DNA from: a virus
Direction: 5' to 3' (one strand)
Virus record (IMG/VR): IMGVR_UViG_3300025759_012783
Location: 1 to 51,956 of that record
DNA length: 51,956 nt
The position numbers and the translations under genes were made by a program. The notes beneath the pieces were generated by a model, which was not told the DNA's origin, did not search any database, and was given only the letters and a program-made list of their open reading frames with translations. Positions 30,560 to 38,332 of this stretch are shown here, piece by piece; the first letter of the stretch is position 1, and each line of letters starts with the position of its first letter.

Positions 30560-33069
30560 TATTGTATTCCTTTGTCTCTAAATTTAAGGTATTTATCGTT
30601 GCTTCTCTCCACCTTTATTATTGTGCCAGCGCTTGGCACCTCCTTGGTGAACGTTATGGTGGTCTTCCTGTTTACCGTGTCGTGTGAGAGTTCTATGCCG
30701 TATTCGTGGTCCGATGACCGCAGGGTGTTGTCAGCAGTCAGCCAAGACGGATCGATGTTGTTGTCCGCTGTTACGCCCTCACCAACGTAAACCTGCTCTG
30801 TGCCCTCCAGCACGTAAATGTCCTGCTCATGGACTATCTCGTCCAATTCAAAAGAAGTGGTCGATCCATCGCCCGTGAATTCGTCTGGGGTCACTGTACT
30901 GTTGCTGACCAGATATCTGTCTATGATGAATTTGATATCTTTGAAGTCCAGATTTTTGTCCTCGATCCTTTTCTTTAAAAGTGCTGAGGTGCCTGGTTGA
31001 CAGTAACATATCGGAACTGCCATCACATAACCCAGTGGTGCGAGATCTCCCGCCTGTGTGGTCTTCATCCATAAAGGAAGATAGTCCCATTCCTTGTGTC
31101 CTAAACTCTTCATCCTAGATCTCATGTTGGCCACCGCGTTGGGGTACAGTGTTTCCATGTATCCCAAGTCCGCTGACAGTTGGTTCGCGTACCTGACCTT
31201 GGATCCTGCTGTGCTGAACGATAGACCCCCGTCTGTGGTGACCTCATAGTCCACGTAGTCGGTTGTAGCGTTCATACTGGATGCCCTGGGACCTAACATA
31301 GGTTTGACCACCGCGTCTCGTAACCTTATGGAACTGGAAACCGCAACGCCATCTTTGTTGACCATGCTGTCTTTTATCTCTATGTACACAACCTCATACT
31401 TGGTCGTTGTGCCTTCTTTGGCCACAGCAGTCTTTAGGTCACCGAAGTAAAGTGTTTTGGGAGCATGGTTCTGCTCCATCTGTTGTTGGAACTCGGTGAG
31501 GGTCTGTGCCTCAAGACCGGCCATCATCAGCATGTCTGGTTTCAAACGCATACCGAAGTTAGGATCCTCCGGTCTGTAGATGTATGCCGGTGAGTTGATG
31601 TTGGGATCCTGTGCGATGTTGTAGAATATATTCTGATCTATCAATGATGTGGCGTGTCCGGTCATGTTACCGTACTCGGTCTGTGTGAATGGAATGTCAA
31701 TGTTGACAGTGAACTCTTTGGATGTGGCGGAGATCTGATACTGATCACTGACGGTGACCGTGAATGTGTATGATCTAGTGGAGTCTGTGAAATCACTGGC
31801 ATCTATGGTGCCCACTAGGTTGCCGGACTGTGATAAAGTTATGCCCGGAGGCAGTGTGCCACTGGTCACGGAATATGTAAGCACCCGGTTAGGTGTGTCA
31901 TTGACTGCTTCTATTGCCAACAGGCTAGGAATTCCGGCCTGTAGAGTGCCAACTTGTGCTGGCGTGGTGAATGATATGCCGATGTCTATCTCTCCCACGA
32001 CCTTCATTGTGAATGTTTGATCTTCGAAAACGTTGACTCCGGGCGATATCACTCTGTTGGCCCGCACTGTAAAGGAATAATCAACCTCCACTGCCGTCTG
32101 TCTGGCCAATGTGCCGTAAATTTCACCTGAGTTGATGTCTATCTGCAGTCCTGGGGGTAGTGATCCAGACTGTATGCTGTACTCGAGGTCACCCTGCAGA
32201 GGATCAAAGTTCTCAACGTCGATAATAATGACCACGTTGTTGTCATGTCTGAAAGTTCCTAAATCCGGAGCAGTTCTGAACACCGGTCGCCTGTTGGCGC
32301 TCAGGTCCATTGTCAGTGGTGACCCATCTATCTGTGTGGCGTCAATGGTGATCTGTGTGTTTGACACGCGCCAGTAGTCTGCTGAGTACACAAATATTGA
32401 ATTGTTTTGTTCCACATAACTGGTCCCGTCTGATACTCTCACTATGAAATCGAAATTCTTGCTGATACTTTTTGTTACTACTGTCTTGTCATAAACTACG
32501 TCGTCGTAGTCCTCATTGTTGGCATCAAACCCTCCACGTGGTCCAAATCTTTGATCCTCCGTGAGTCGCACGATGCCGGAGATCAAGCCGGTCTTGCTCA
32601 TGGTCACTCCTGGTGGCAGTTCGCCCTTGACTATCTCGTACACCAGGGTCTGCCCCGCCTCGGTGTCAGTGTCCGTGGCCTGCATCTGGAAGTTGACGCT
32701 GGATCCGTCAATGACCCAGTAGAGACCCACGCTGGTGGAGTCATCCAACAACAGTTGTCCGGACGCGGTGGTGAACACGGGTGCGTCCGCACCTTTGACA
32801 TCTAAACTGAAAGTCCTGTCTGTGATAGAGGCACCGGCCGTGGCTCGCACGACGAAGGTGTAAAGAGTTCTCTTGGCAACCTCGGCCGGGGTACCTGTCA
32901 GTAGCCCATCTGTTGTGACCCTCATTCCTGGGGGCAGGCTACCTGCTATCACGGAGTAAGTTATGGCCGTAGAGTCACTGGTGTTCGCTTCTAGTTGAAG
33001 AGAATAAGCGACCTGCTCGTCTATGGATGCAATTTTACCTGCCGTGGTGGTCCACACTGGTGTTGCCAT
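30559..33069 (-). CDS. Large tail-associated protein with four Ig-like (He_PIG) repeats, 836 aa
   Basis: Four copies of a putative Ig-like motif are clear: YSVIAGSLPPGMRVTTDGLL, YEIVKGELPPGVTMSKTGLI, YSIQSGSLPPGLQI and YSVTSGTLPPGITLSQSGNL, each followed by G-x-(L/I)-x-G-T or similar, spaced by about 100-130 residues over residues 30-460. Such repeats form beta-sandwich arrays on surface proteins. The C-terminal 370 residues are not recognised and contain aromatic strands and a final KYLKFRDKGIQ. Its leader has AAGGAG and a late octamer. Probably a baseplate- or fibre-attached adhesin. Confidence 0.88.
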   Translation of the reverse strand: MATPVWTTTAGKIASIDEQVAYSLQLEANTSDSTAITYSVIAGSLPPGMRVTTDGLLTGTPAEVAKRTLYTFVVRATAGASITDRTFSLDVKGADAPVFTTASGQLLLDDSTSVGLYWVIDGSSVNFQMQATDTDTEAGQTLVYEIVKGELPPGVTMSKTGLISGIVRLTEDQRFGPRGGFDANNEDYDDVVYDKTVVTKSISKNFDFIVRVSDGTSYVEQNNSIFVYSADYWRVSNTQITIDATQIDGSPLTMDLSANRRPVFRTAPDLGTFRHDNNVVIIIDVENFDPLQGDLEYSIQSGSLPPGLQIDINSGEIYGTLARQTAVEVDYSFTVRANRVISPGVNVFEDQTFTMKVVGEIDIGISFTTPAQVGTLQAGIPSLLAIEAVNDTPNRVLTYSVTSGTLPPGITLSQSGNLVGTIDASDFTDSTRSYTFTVTVSDQYQISATSKEFTVNIDIPFTQTEYGNMTGHATSLIDQNIFYNIAQDPNINSPAYIYRPEDPNFGMRLKPDMLMMAGLEAQTLTEFQQQMEQNHAPKTLYFGDLKTAVAKEGTTTKYEVVYIEIKDSMVNKDGVAVSSSIRLRDAVVKPMLGPRASSMNATTDYVDYEVTTDGGLSFSTAGSKVRYANQLSADLGYMETLYPNAVANMRSRMKSLGHKEWDYLPLWMKTTQAGDLAPLGYVMAVPICYCQPGTSALLKKRIEDKNLDFKDIKFIIDRYLVSNSTVTPDEFTGDGSTTSFELDEIVHEQDIYVLEGTEQVYVGEGVTADNNIDPSWLTADNTLRSSDHEYGIELSHDTVNRKTTITFTKEVPSAGTIIKVERSNDKYLKFRDKGIQ
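30590..30597 (-). promoter_or_regulatory. Late promoter octamer with long leader
   Basis: GATAAATA on the minus strand, about 30 bases before the ATG at 30559, inside the end of the Ig-repeat gene. The leader includes AAGGAATA. Confidence 0.6.
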
Positions 33070-33089
33070 TAAGTTACTCCTTACAAGGG

Positions 33090-33097
33090 TATTTATT
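33090..33097 (-). promoter_or_regulatory. Late promoter octamer with leader
   Basis: AATAAATA on the minus strand, 20 bases before the ATG at 33069, with AAGGAG between them. Confidence 0.75.
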
Positions 33098-33102
33098 GGC
33101 GA

Positions 33103-33258
33103 TTACTGGCTAGAATTCTGCGTGCGAATCCAGTGTTCCCGGTGCTGTCTCAGGCGTTCCCGTTCCACCTTGTCACCCTCACGACGTATGGCGTCATCCA
33201 GCCTGGTGATCTCTGATCGGGGTGATCTGTGCTGTCTGCCCGTGTGGCGTTTCCTCAT
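33103..33258 (-). CDS. Short, very basic protein between fibre genes, 51 aa
   Basis: A short frame of MRKRHTGRQHRSPRSEITRL and a charged helix (REGDKVERERLRQHREHWIR). About a quarter of its residues are Arg. It fills the gap between two fibre genes with matching codon use. The ribosome site is weak (GACGAG). Plausible but unproven; a chaperone for fibre assembly or a nucleic-acid binder are guesses. Confidence 0.55.
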   Translation of the reverse strand: MRKRHTGRQHRSPRSEITRLDDAIRREGDKVERERLRQHREHWIRTQNSSQ

Positions 33259-33276
33259 AATCTCGTCTTTATATCA

Positions 33277-34686
33277 CTATGCGTTGTAGAACGGGATGAT
33301 CCTGTCGGCACCCGCGATCTTGATCTTAAGGTAGCCCACTGGGTTGGCGGTCAATGCCGACGCCGCTCCGTTGGCGCCTATTGTGCTCTGTGTAGCGGTG
33401 TTGAAGTCCACCACTCCTGTTCCTTGTGTGCTCACGACAATGTCTCCGTTTGACGTGTCGTTTTGTATTGTGTCAGCCCTCAAAGTGGTTATCTCTGCCA
33501 GGGTTGCCTGGAACTCTGCGGCTGTCACCACTCCACCCAGTGCCAAAGTTTCATTGGCCAGTGGTGAGATTGTGATTCCACCCGAAGTAGATGATATTGT
33601 GTTGGCGTCCATTCTCAGGTTGTCGACGTTTAGTTGTCCGGTGACTGTTGCCGTGCCTGTGATGTTGGTAGGGCCTGTCAGATTGATGGCGCCCGTGCCC
33701 GATGGATCGATGTCCACATCACCGTTGGTGTCCGTTGTGATCTTGCCCTGTGCGTCGATGTTGAGATCCCCTATGTTGAGCGTACCCGTTGTCAGTGACC
33801 CTGATATGGTCTGGTTACCGGTTGTGGTTATGTCAGCGGTGCTCAGTGTTCCTGAAACCGATGCGTTACCTGTTATGTTTGTTGCCGCACCTAATTCGAT
33901 TGTTCCTGTTCCTTGTGGATTTATGGTTATGTTGGCGTTTGATCCATTTGATGTGATATCATTTGTGGTCAACGACGTCGTTGTGGTCACCCCGTTGATC
34001 GATGGTGAAGATATAGTAGGACTGGTCAAAACTTTGTTGGTCAATGTTTGTGAACCTGTCAAAGTGACAACCGTTGAATCGATCGCTGTAGTAACTGTGT
34101 TACCTGTCGCGCTTGTAGTGATACCTGTGCCCCCTGAGAACTGCATCACTTCTGAATCTAGGTCTATTGAATTTGTAGTGGAGTCGTCTGCCGTAAAGTC
34201 GAGATCCTGCGCAGTGTTTTGTGCATCGATGTAGGCCTTAATAGACTGTTGTGTGGCAAGTGCTGTGGCTGAATCTGATCCCATCGCGTCCTCGTCTAGA
34301 ATAGTAGTAACAGTTGCCCCTGATGCCAAAGTCAGTGAAGTTGCTAGAGTGGTTGCTCCCGACACGTTCAGTGTGCCTGTGGTCTGTATGTTCTCCGCCA
34401 CGGTGATCTGTGTTGAATCGTTGGCACTGATGGTGCTTCCGTTTATGGTCACTGATCCCAGGTTGATGTTTCCCGTGCCGTTTGGTGTCACAGTGATGTC
34501 ACCGTTGGTGACTCCCGTGGTTATGGCGAAGTTGTTGACGTTCATATTGGCGTCCAACGTGTTTATGTCGTTGTCCGTGCCGTACAACTCTGTAAAGTTG
34601 TCGTTGATCTTGTCGAATGCTGTTCTTAATGGATCACCCGTGCCGTCATTGGCGCTGGATCCTATGTTGATGGTTTGTTTGGCCAT
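33277..34686 (-). CDS. Tail-fibre protein A of the paralogous array, 469 aa
   Basis: The attachment module MAKQTINIGSSANDGTGDPL with R-T-A-F-DKINDNFTELY begins the protein. Then come repeats of the type TISANDSTQITVAENIQTTG and ITTTGNQTISGSLTTGTLNI, i.e. a long trimeric beta-helix or triple-stranded fibre. The tip (GYLKIKIAGADRIIPFYNA) differs from the two neighbours. AGGAG lies 10 bases before the ATG and a late octamer 27 bases before. Fibres bind host surface receptors. Confidence 0.87.
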   Translation of the reverse strand: MAKQTINIGSSANDGTGDPLRTAFDKINDNFTELYGTDNDINTLDANMNVNNFAITTGVTNGDITVTPNGTGNINLGSVTINGSTISANDSTQITVAENIQTTGTLNVSGATTLATSLTLASGATVTTILDEDAMGSDSATALATQQSIKAYIDAQNTAQDLDFTADDSTTNSIDLDSEVMQFSGGTGITTSATGNTVTTAIDSTVVTLTGSQTLTNKVLTSPTISSPSINGVTTTTSLTTNDITSNGSNANITINPQGTGTIELGAATNITGNASVSGTLSTADITTTGNQTISGSLTTGTLNIGDLNIDAQGKITTDTNGDVDIDPSGTGAINLTGPTNITGTATVTGQLNVDNLRMDANTISSTSGGITISPLANETLALGGVVTAAEFQATLAEITTLRADTIQNDTSNGDIVVSTQGTGVVDFNTATQSTIGANGAASALTANPVGYLKIKIAGADRIIPFYNA

Positions 34687-34713
34687 TGGTGTAAATCTCC
34701 TGGTTTGTAGGTA

Positions 34714-34721
34714 TATTTAGC
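34714..34721 (-). promoter_or_regulatory. Late promoter octamer (CTAAATA type) before fibre A
   Basis: GCTAAATA on the minus strand, 27 bases before the ATG at 34686, with AGGAG in the leader. Confidence 0.6.
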
Positions 34722-34748
34722 AAGTATTCTATAAACCTAATGTGATTA

Positions 34749-36134
34749 TTATAGGTCTATCAACACACGCTGTATCTTGAACACCGTGCTGTCATCGGTT
34801 ATGTTTGTGGCCTTCAGCCTCACGGTCTCGTTCAGCACGTCCACTGTGTACGTGGCCAGAGGAGCAGTGTGGTTGGTGGTGTTGCCGAAGATGCTGATGT
34901 AGGCCTCTGTGGTGCTGTCAGCACTGGGCCCGTGTACCACGTTGGCCTCCACTATCTCGAACCTGCTGTTGGTTGCGTCAGACACCGAGATGTAGTACTT
35001 GGCGCTCCTGTATGCGGTGGCGTCCCAGGTGTCGATCACAGAAGTTGCCGACGTTGCCACTGTGGCGGTGCTGTCTCCGATCTCGGAGTGGTTCAGCGTG
35101 GTGGGTGCTGAAAGATTGGCGAAACTGAGTTGGCCCGCACCGTTGGTCTGTAGGAATTCACCTGTTGATCCGTCCACTGTGGGGAATGTGAAACCGTTGA
35201 TGGTGATGGTGCCTGTCCCACTGCCTGACAGTTCTAGGTCATCATTGCTCCTGTTGGCGGATATGGTGTTGTCAGTTATGGTCACTCCGTCGATGTTCAC
35301 GGCAGTGCTGGTGGTCACGGTGGTGAACGTGCCCGCGGCCGGGGTCGTTGCGCCTATCACTGTGCCGTCTATGGTGCCACCGTTGATGTCCACGTCCGAT
35401 GTTATCACCACACTGCCAGTGCCCGCGGCGGTCAGCACCAGGTCGGAGTTGCTCTGCGTGGTGGTGATCTCGTTGTCGGTGATGTTGACGTTGCCGTCCA
35501 CTGTGAGGTTGTCTATGATGACCGCACCTGTGCCACCTGGCTCAAGTCGTATGTCCGCGTTGGAGGTGGATGATATGATGTTGTCATTGAATGTGAGGTT
35601 GTCTATGGTGGTCGTGCCTGCCAGGCTCGTGGTACCGGTCACTGTCAATGTTGATAGACTGGTCAGCCCAGAGGGAACGTCCAATGTGGATCCTAAACTC
35701 ACGGCACCATCTATGGTGGTGGTGCCAGACACATTCAGGGCTCCGTCCACGAGTAGATCTTCGTTCACATTGATGGCCGCTGAGTCGTCCGAGCTCAGTG
35801 TCGTGCCACTTATCTTGATTGAGTTGACCATGACCGACCCCGTGCCAGATGGTAAGAGATTTATGTCATCGTTGGACCTCGTGCCCTCTATGTTGTTGTC
35901 GTTGAATCGTATGGCTGGCATAGACACCGCACCCGTGCCCGCGGGCTTGAAAACTATGTCGTCGTTGCTCCTGGTGGCCCTGATCTCGTTGCCGGAGAAT
36001 TCCAGGTCTCCGCCCGACAGTGGCGACAGGTACAGTTCGGTGAACATCTCGTTGACCTTCTGCATGGCCACACGCAGGTTATCACCCGTTCCATCATTGG
36101 CGTTGGTTCCTACGTTCAGTGTCTGTTGTGCCAT
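34749..36134 (-). CDS. Tail-fibre protein B of the paralogous array, 461 aa
   Basis: Starts MAQQTLNVGTNANDGTGDNL, the same attachment module as fibres A, C and D. At least six units of the type (S/R)(S/N)(N/D)(D/A)(I/L)...GTG(A/S)V follow. The tip domain (VIDTWDATAYRSAKYYISVS to the end KIQRVLIDL) is shared with fibre C at about half of its residues by eye. GAGG precedes the ATG. No separate late promoter was found, so it is read from fibre C. Confidence 0.87.
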   Translation of the reverse strand: MAQQTLNVGTNANDGTGDNLRVAMQKVNEMFTELYLSPLSGGDLEFSGNEIRATRSNDDIVFKPAGTGAVSMPAIRFNDNNIEGTRSNDDINLLPSGTGSVMVNSIKISGTTLSSDDSAAINVNEDLLVDGALNVSGTTTIDGAVSLGSTLDVPSGLTSLSTLTVTGTTSLAGTTTIDNLTFNDNIISSTSNADIRLEPGGTGAVIIDNLTVDGNVNITDNEITTTQSNSDLVLTAAGTGSVVITSDVDINGGTIDGTVIGATTPAAGTFTTVTTSTAVNIDGVTITDNTISANRSNDDLELSGSGTGTITINGFTFPTVDGSTGEFLQTNGAGQLSFANLSAPTTLNHSEIGDSTATVATSATSVIDTWDATAYRSAKYYISVSDATNSRFEIVEANVVHGPSADSTTEAYISIFGNTTNHTAPLATYTVDVLNETVRLKATNITDDSTVFKIQRVLIDL

Positions 36135-36138
36135 CTTT

Positions 36139-37530
36139 TTAAACCTCTATCACTCGTTTCACCAGTTTAACAACCTGGTCGTTTGTGTTATTTACTGTTC
36201 CTAGCAATCTAACGTTACCGCCTGAGACGTCCACGGACAGTTGTAAGGGCTCGTACGCGGTGGATCCGTCGCCTGTGCCATTGCCTGACCTGCCAAAAGT
36301 GCTGATGTAGGCCGTGGATCCGTCGTGCGTGACGTTGGCCTCTGTGAGGCTGTACCTGTCGGCCGTTGTGTCCGACACCTGTACGTGGTACTTGACGCTA
36401 CGGTATGTGGTAGCGGACCACGAGTCTATGACCTGTGCGGCGGAACTCGCGCCCAGCACCGTGGCGGTGGCGTCCTGTACATCAGTGTTTGAGACCACGA
36501 ACGGTGGTGCGCTCTCCCAAGTAACTGTCTTGGCGCCGTCGGTCCTTAGCAGTTGTCCGCCGAACCCATCTGTGTTGGGCAGTTGGAATCCGTTCATCTT
36601 GACGTGCCCGGTGCCACTGGCTGTGATCGTCAGTGACTCGTTGGACCTAGTGGTAGTGATCTTGTTGTCTGTTATCGTTATGCCCGCGGTGTTGGCGGTG
36701 TGTAATGACAGAGATTCGAAAGTGGCCTCCACTGGAGTGTTGCCACCTATCACCGTGTTGTCTATGTTTCCTTGGTCCAGATCTATCTTGCTGATCCTTA
36801 CCACGCCGGATCCGTTTGCGGACAACACCAGGTCCGAGTCGGAGTTGATCACACGGATGACGTTGTCCGTTAGGTTGATGTTGGAATCAATGGTGAGGTT
36901 TGACACGTTGACCACCCCCGTGCCCCCGGGCGTCAGCCTCAGGTCAGCGTTGGATGAAGTTGAAATGATGTTGTCATTGAACGTGAGGTTGTCCACTGTG
37001 GTCACCCCAGCGAAACTGCTGTTGCCGGAAACCGTCAGCGAGGACAATGTTGTGAGTCCATCGACGTCCAAAGTGGAGTTTATTGTGACTGGTCCGGAAT
37101 CCACCAGGCCTCCCGTGCTGTTGGCAGTCAGTGATCCGTCAACGTTCAAGGTCTCGTTGATGTTGACCAGGGAGGAGTCAGAGGACGACATAGACGTGCC
37201 TGAGAATGACAGTGAACCGATCACCACGGAGCCAGTGCCACTGGCCTTGATCACGAGGTCATCGTTGCTCCTGTTGGCTCGGATGTTGTTGTCATCTATG
37301 GTGATTCCCGGGAACACAATGGCGCCCAGGCCCCCCGACGGTTTGAACACCAGGTCCGCGTTGCTCTGCGTGGTGCTGATGTTGTTGCCCAACAGTCCTA
37401 TCTGGGTCTGGGCTAGCGCTGTAGCGTACAGTTCCGTGAAGTTCTCGTTGATCTTGATGCCCGCGCCTCTGATGGTATCGCCCGTGCCGTCGTCCGCCGT
37501 TACACCTATGTTGATCAGTTGTTGTGCCAT
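36139..37530 (-). CDS. Tail-fibre protein C of the paralogous array, 463 aa
   Basis: MAQQLINIGVTADDGTGDTI and KINENFTELYA form the attachment module. The body has the same SN-ADL-GTG repeats as fibre B in the same order, and the tip (VIDSWSATTYRSVKYHVQVS) is homologous, so B and C look like a recent tandem duplication with divergence at the tip. Only four bases separate the genes. A late octamer lies 10 bases before the ATG. Confidence 0.87.
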   Translation of the reverse strand: MAQQLINIGVTADDGTGDTIRGAGIKINENFTELYATALAQTQIGLLGNNISTTQSNADLVFKPSGGLGAIVFPGITIDDNNIRANRSNDDLVIKASGTGSVVIGSLSFSGTSMSSSDSSLVNINETLNVDGSLTANSTGGLVDSGPVTINSTLDVDGLTTLSSLTVSGNSSFAGVTTVDNLTFNDNIISTSSNADLRLTPGGTGVVNVSNLTIDSNINLTDNVIRVINSDSDLVLSANGSGVVRISKIDLDQGNIDNTVIGGNTPVEATFESLSLHTANTAGITITDNKITTTRSNESLTITASGTGHVKMNGFQLPNTDGFGGQLLRTDGAKTVTWESAPPFVVSNTDVQDATATVLGASSAAQVIDSWSATTYRSVKYHVQVSDTTADRYSLTEANVTHDGSTAYISTFGRSGNGTGDGSTAYEPLQLSVDVSGGNVRLLGTVNNTNDQVVKLVKRVIEV

Positions 37531-37540
37531 AATTTAATGG

Positions 37541-37548
37541 TATTTAGC
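37541..37548 (-). promoter_or_regulatory. Late promoter octamer (CTAAATA type) before fibre C
   Basis: GCTAAATA on the minus strand, 10 bases before the ATG at 37530. Confidence 0.6.
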
Positions 37549-37553
37549 GGATA

Positions 37554-38324
37554 CTACAGGCCGTAGATGGCCTTGGCGTCGTTGTAGTTTGACGTGACTT
37601 CCGCACCGCTCAGGGCCCTGTCGTACACACGCATTATGCCCACACGACCGCTCAACCAACCCGCCGTTGAGCTGTTATAGGTGGTTGTGTCCTCCGCTCC
37701 GAACGCCAGGTACCAACTGCTCTCGCCATCGTCATCGGGACTGTCGAATGTCATTGCCACACCGCCGCCCCCGTTGGCGCCGTTTAGGTAACCCCTCAGA
37801 GTGGTGCCATCATAGGTCCTGACCACGTGCTTCCACGCACCCGTCAGTGTGCCCGAACCCGCCACGTCACGTGTGATGGCCGTGCCGTTCCACAGTCCCG
37901 TTATGATCTGCTGGAATGGTCCCACCTGTAGGATCTGTGAGCCAGCGAAGTGATAAGTTGATGTGGCTGGATTGTTTGTGCTACCCAGGTCACTCCACAA
38001 CGAGTCATTTACCGCATTGAGGTAAACCCACATCTCCACGGTGTGCGTGTCCGCGGCGCTGATGGCCGAGTAGCAGTTGCCGGTCACGATGTAGTCGTTG
38101 ACACCGTCCAGTGTGAAGTATGTGTTGTCCGTGTGTGTGGCTCCCACTATGGTGCCGTCGATGCCGTTGCCGGAGAGGTCCGTCAGTGTGCTTCCTGATC
38201 CCGAATAACTCAGTGGGTTGGCTGGATCATAGTAGGCAGTCAACCCAGAGCTGACAAAGTCCGGTGCCGAGTAACCCGCTCCTGCTGTTGTGGTCAGCAC
38301 TGATGATGAGAATCTCAATGGCAT
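37554..38324 (-). CDS. LamG/concanavalin-like lectin domain protein, 256 aa
   Basis: The segments GLTAYYDPANPLSYSGSG, TDLSGNGIDGTIVGATHTD, YFTLDGVNDYI and VEMWVYLNAV, then GAWKHVVRTYDGTTLRGYLN and GRVGIMRVYDRALSGAEV, follow the laminin-G-like jelly-roll pattern seen in phage adhesins, which commonly bind glycans. It has AGGGG upstream of the ATG and is nested between fibres C and D. It is likely a fibre tip or decoration that recognises host polysaccharide. Confidence 0.88.
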   Translation of the reverse strand: MPLRFSSSVLTTTAGAGYSAPDFVSSGLTAYYDPANPLSYSGSGSTLTDLSGNGIDGTIVGATHTDNTYFTLDGVNDYIVTGNCYSAISAADTHTVEMWVYLNAVNDSLWSDLGSTNNPATSTYHFAGSQILQVGPFQQIITGLWNGTAITRDVAGSGTLTGAWKHVVRTYDGTTLRGYLNGANGGGGVAMTFDSPDDDGESSWYLAFGAEDTTTYNSSTAGWLSGRVGIMRVYDRALSGAEVTSNYNDAKAIYGL

Positions 38325-38332
38325 GGTGTCCC

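Noticed and set aside
34999-37537. Long plus-strand open frames opposite the fibre genes (for example about 400 codons at 34999-36204 and 36314-37537)
   Set aside because: They mirror the repetitive fibre genes on the minus strand; the codon pattern and low-complexity Val/Ser composition are artefacts of the Thr/Asn/Gly-rich fibre coding.
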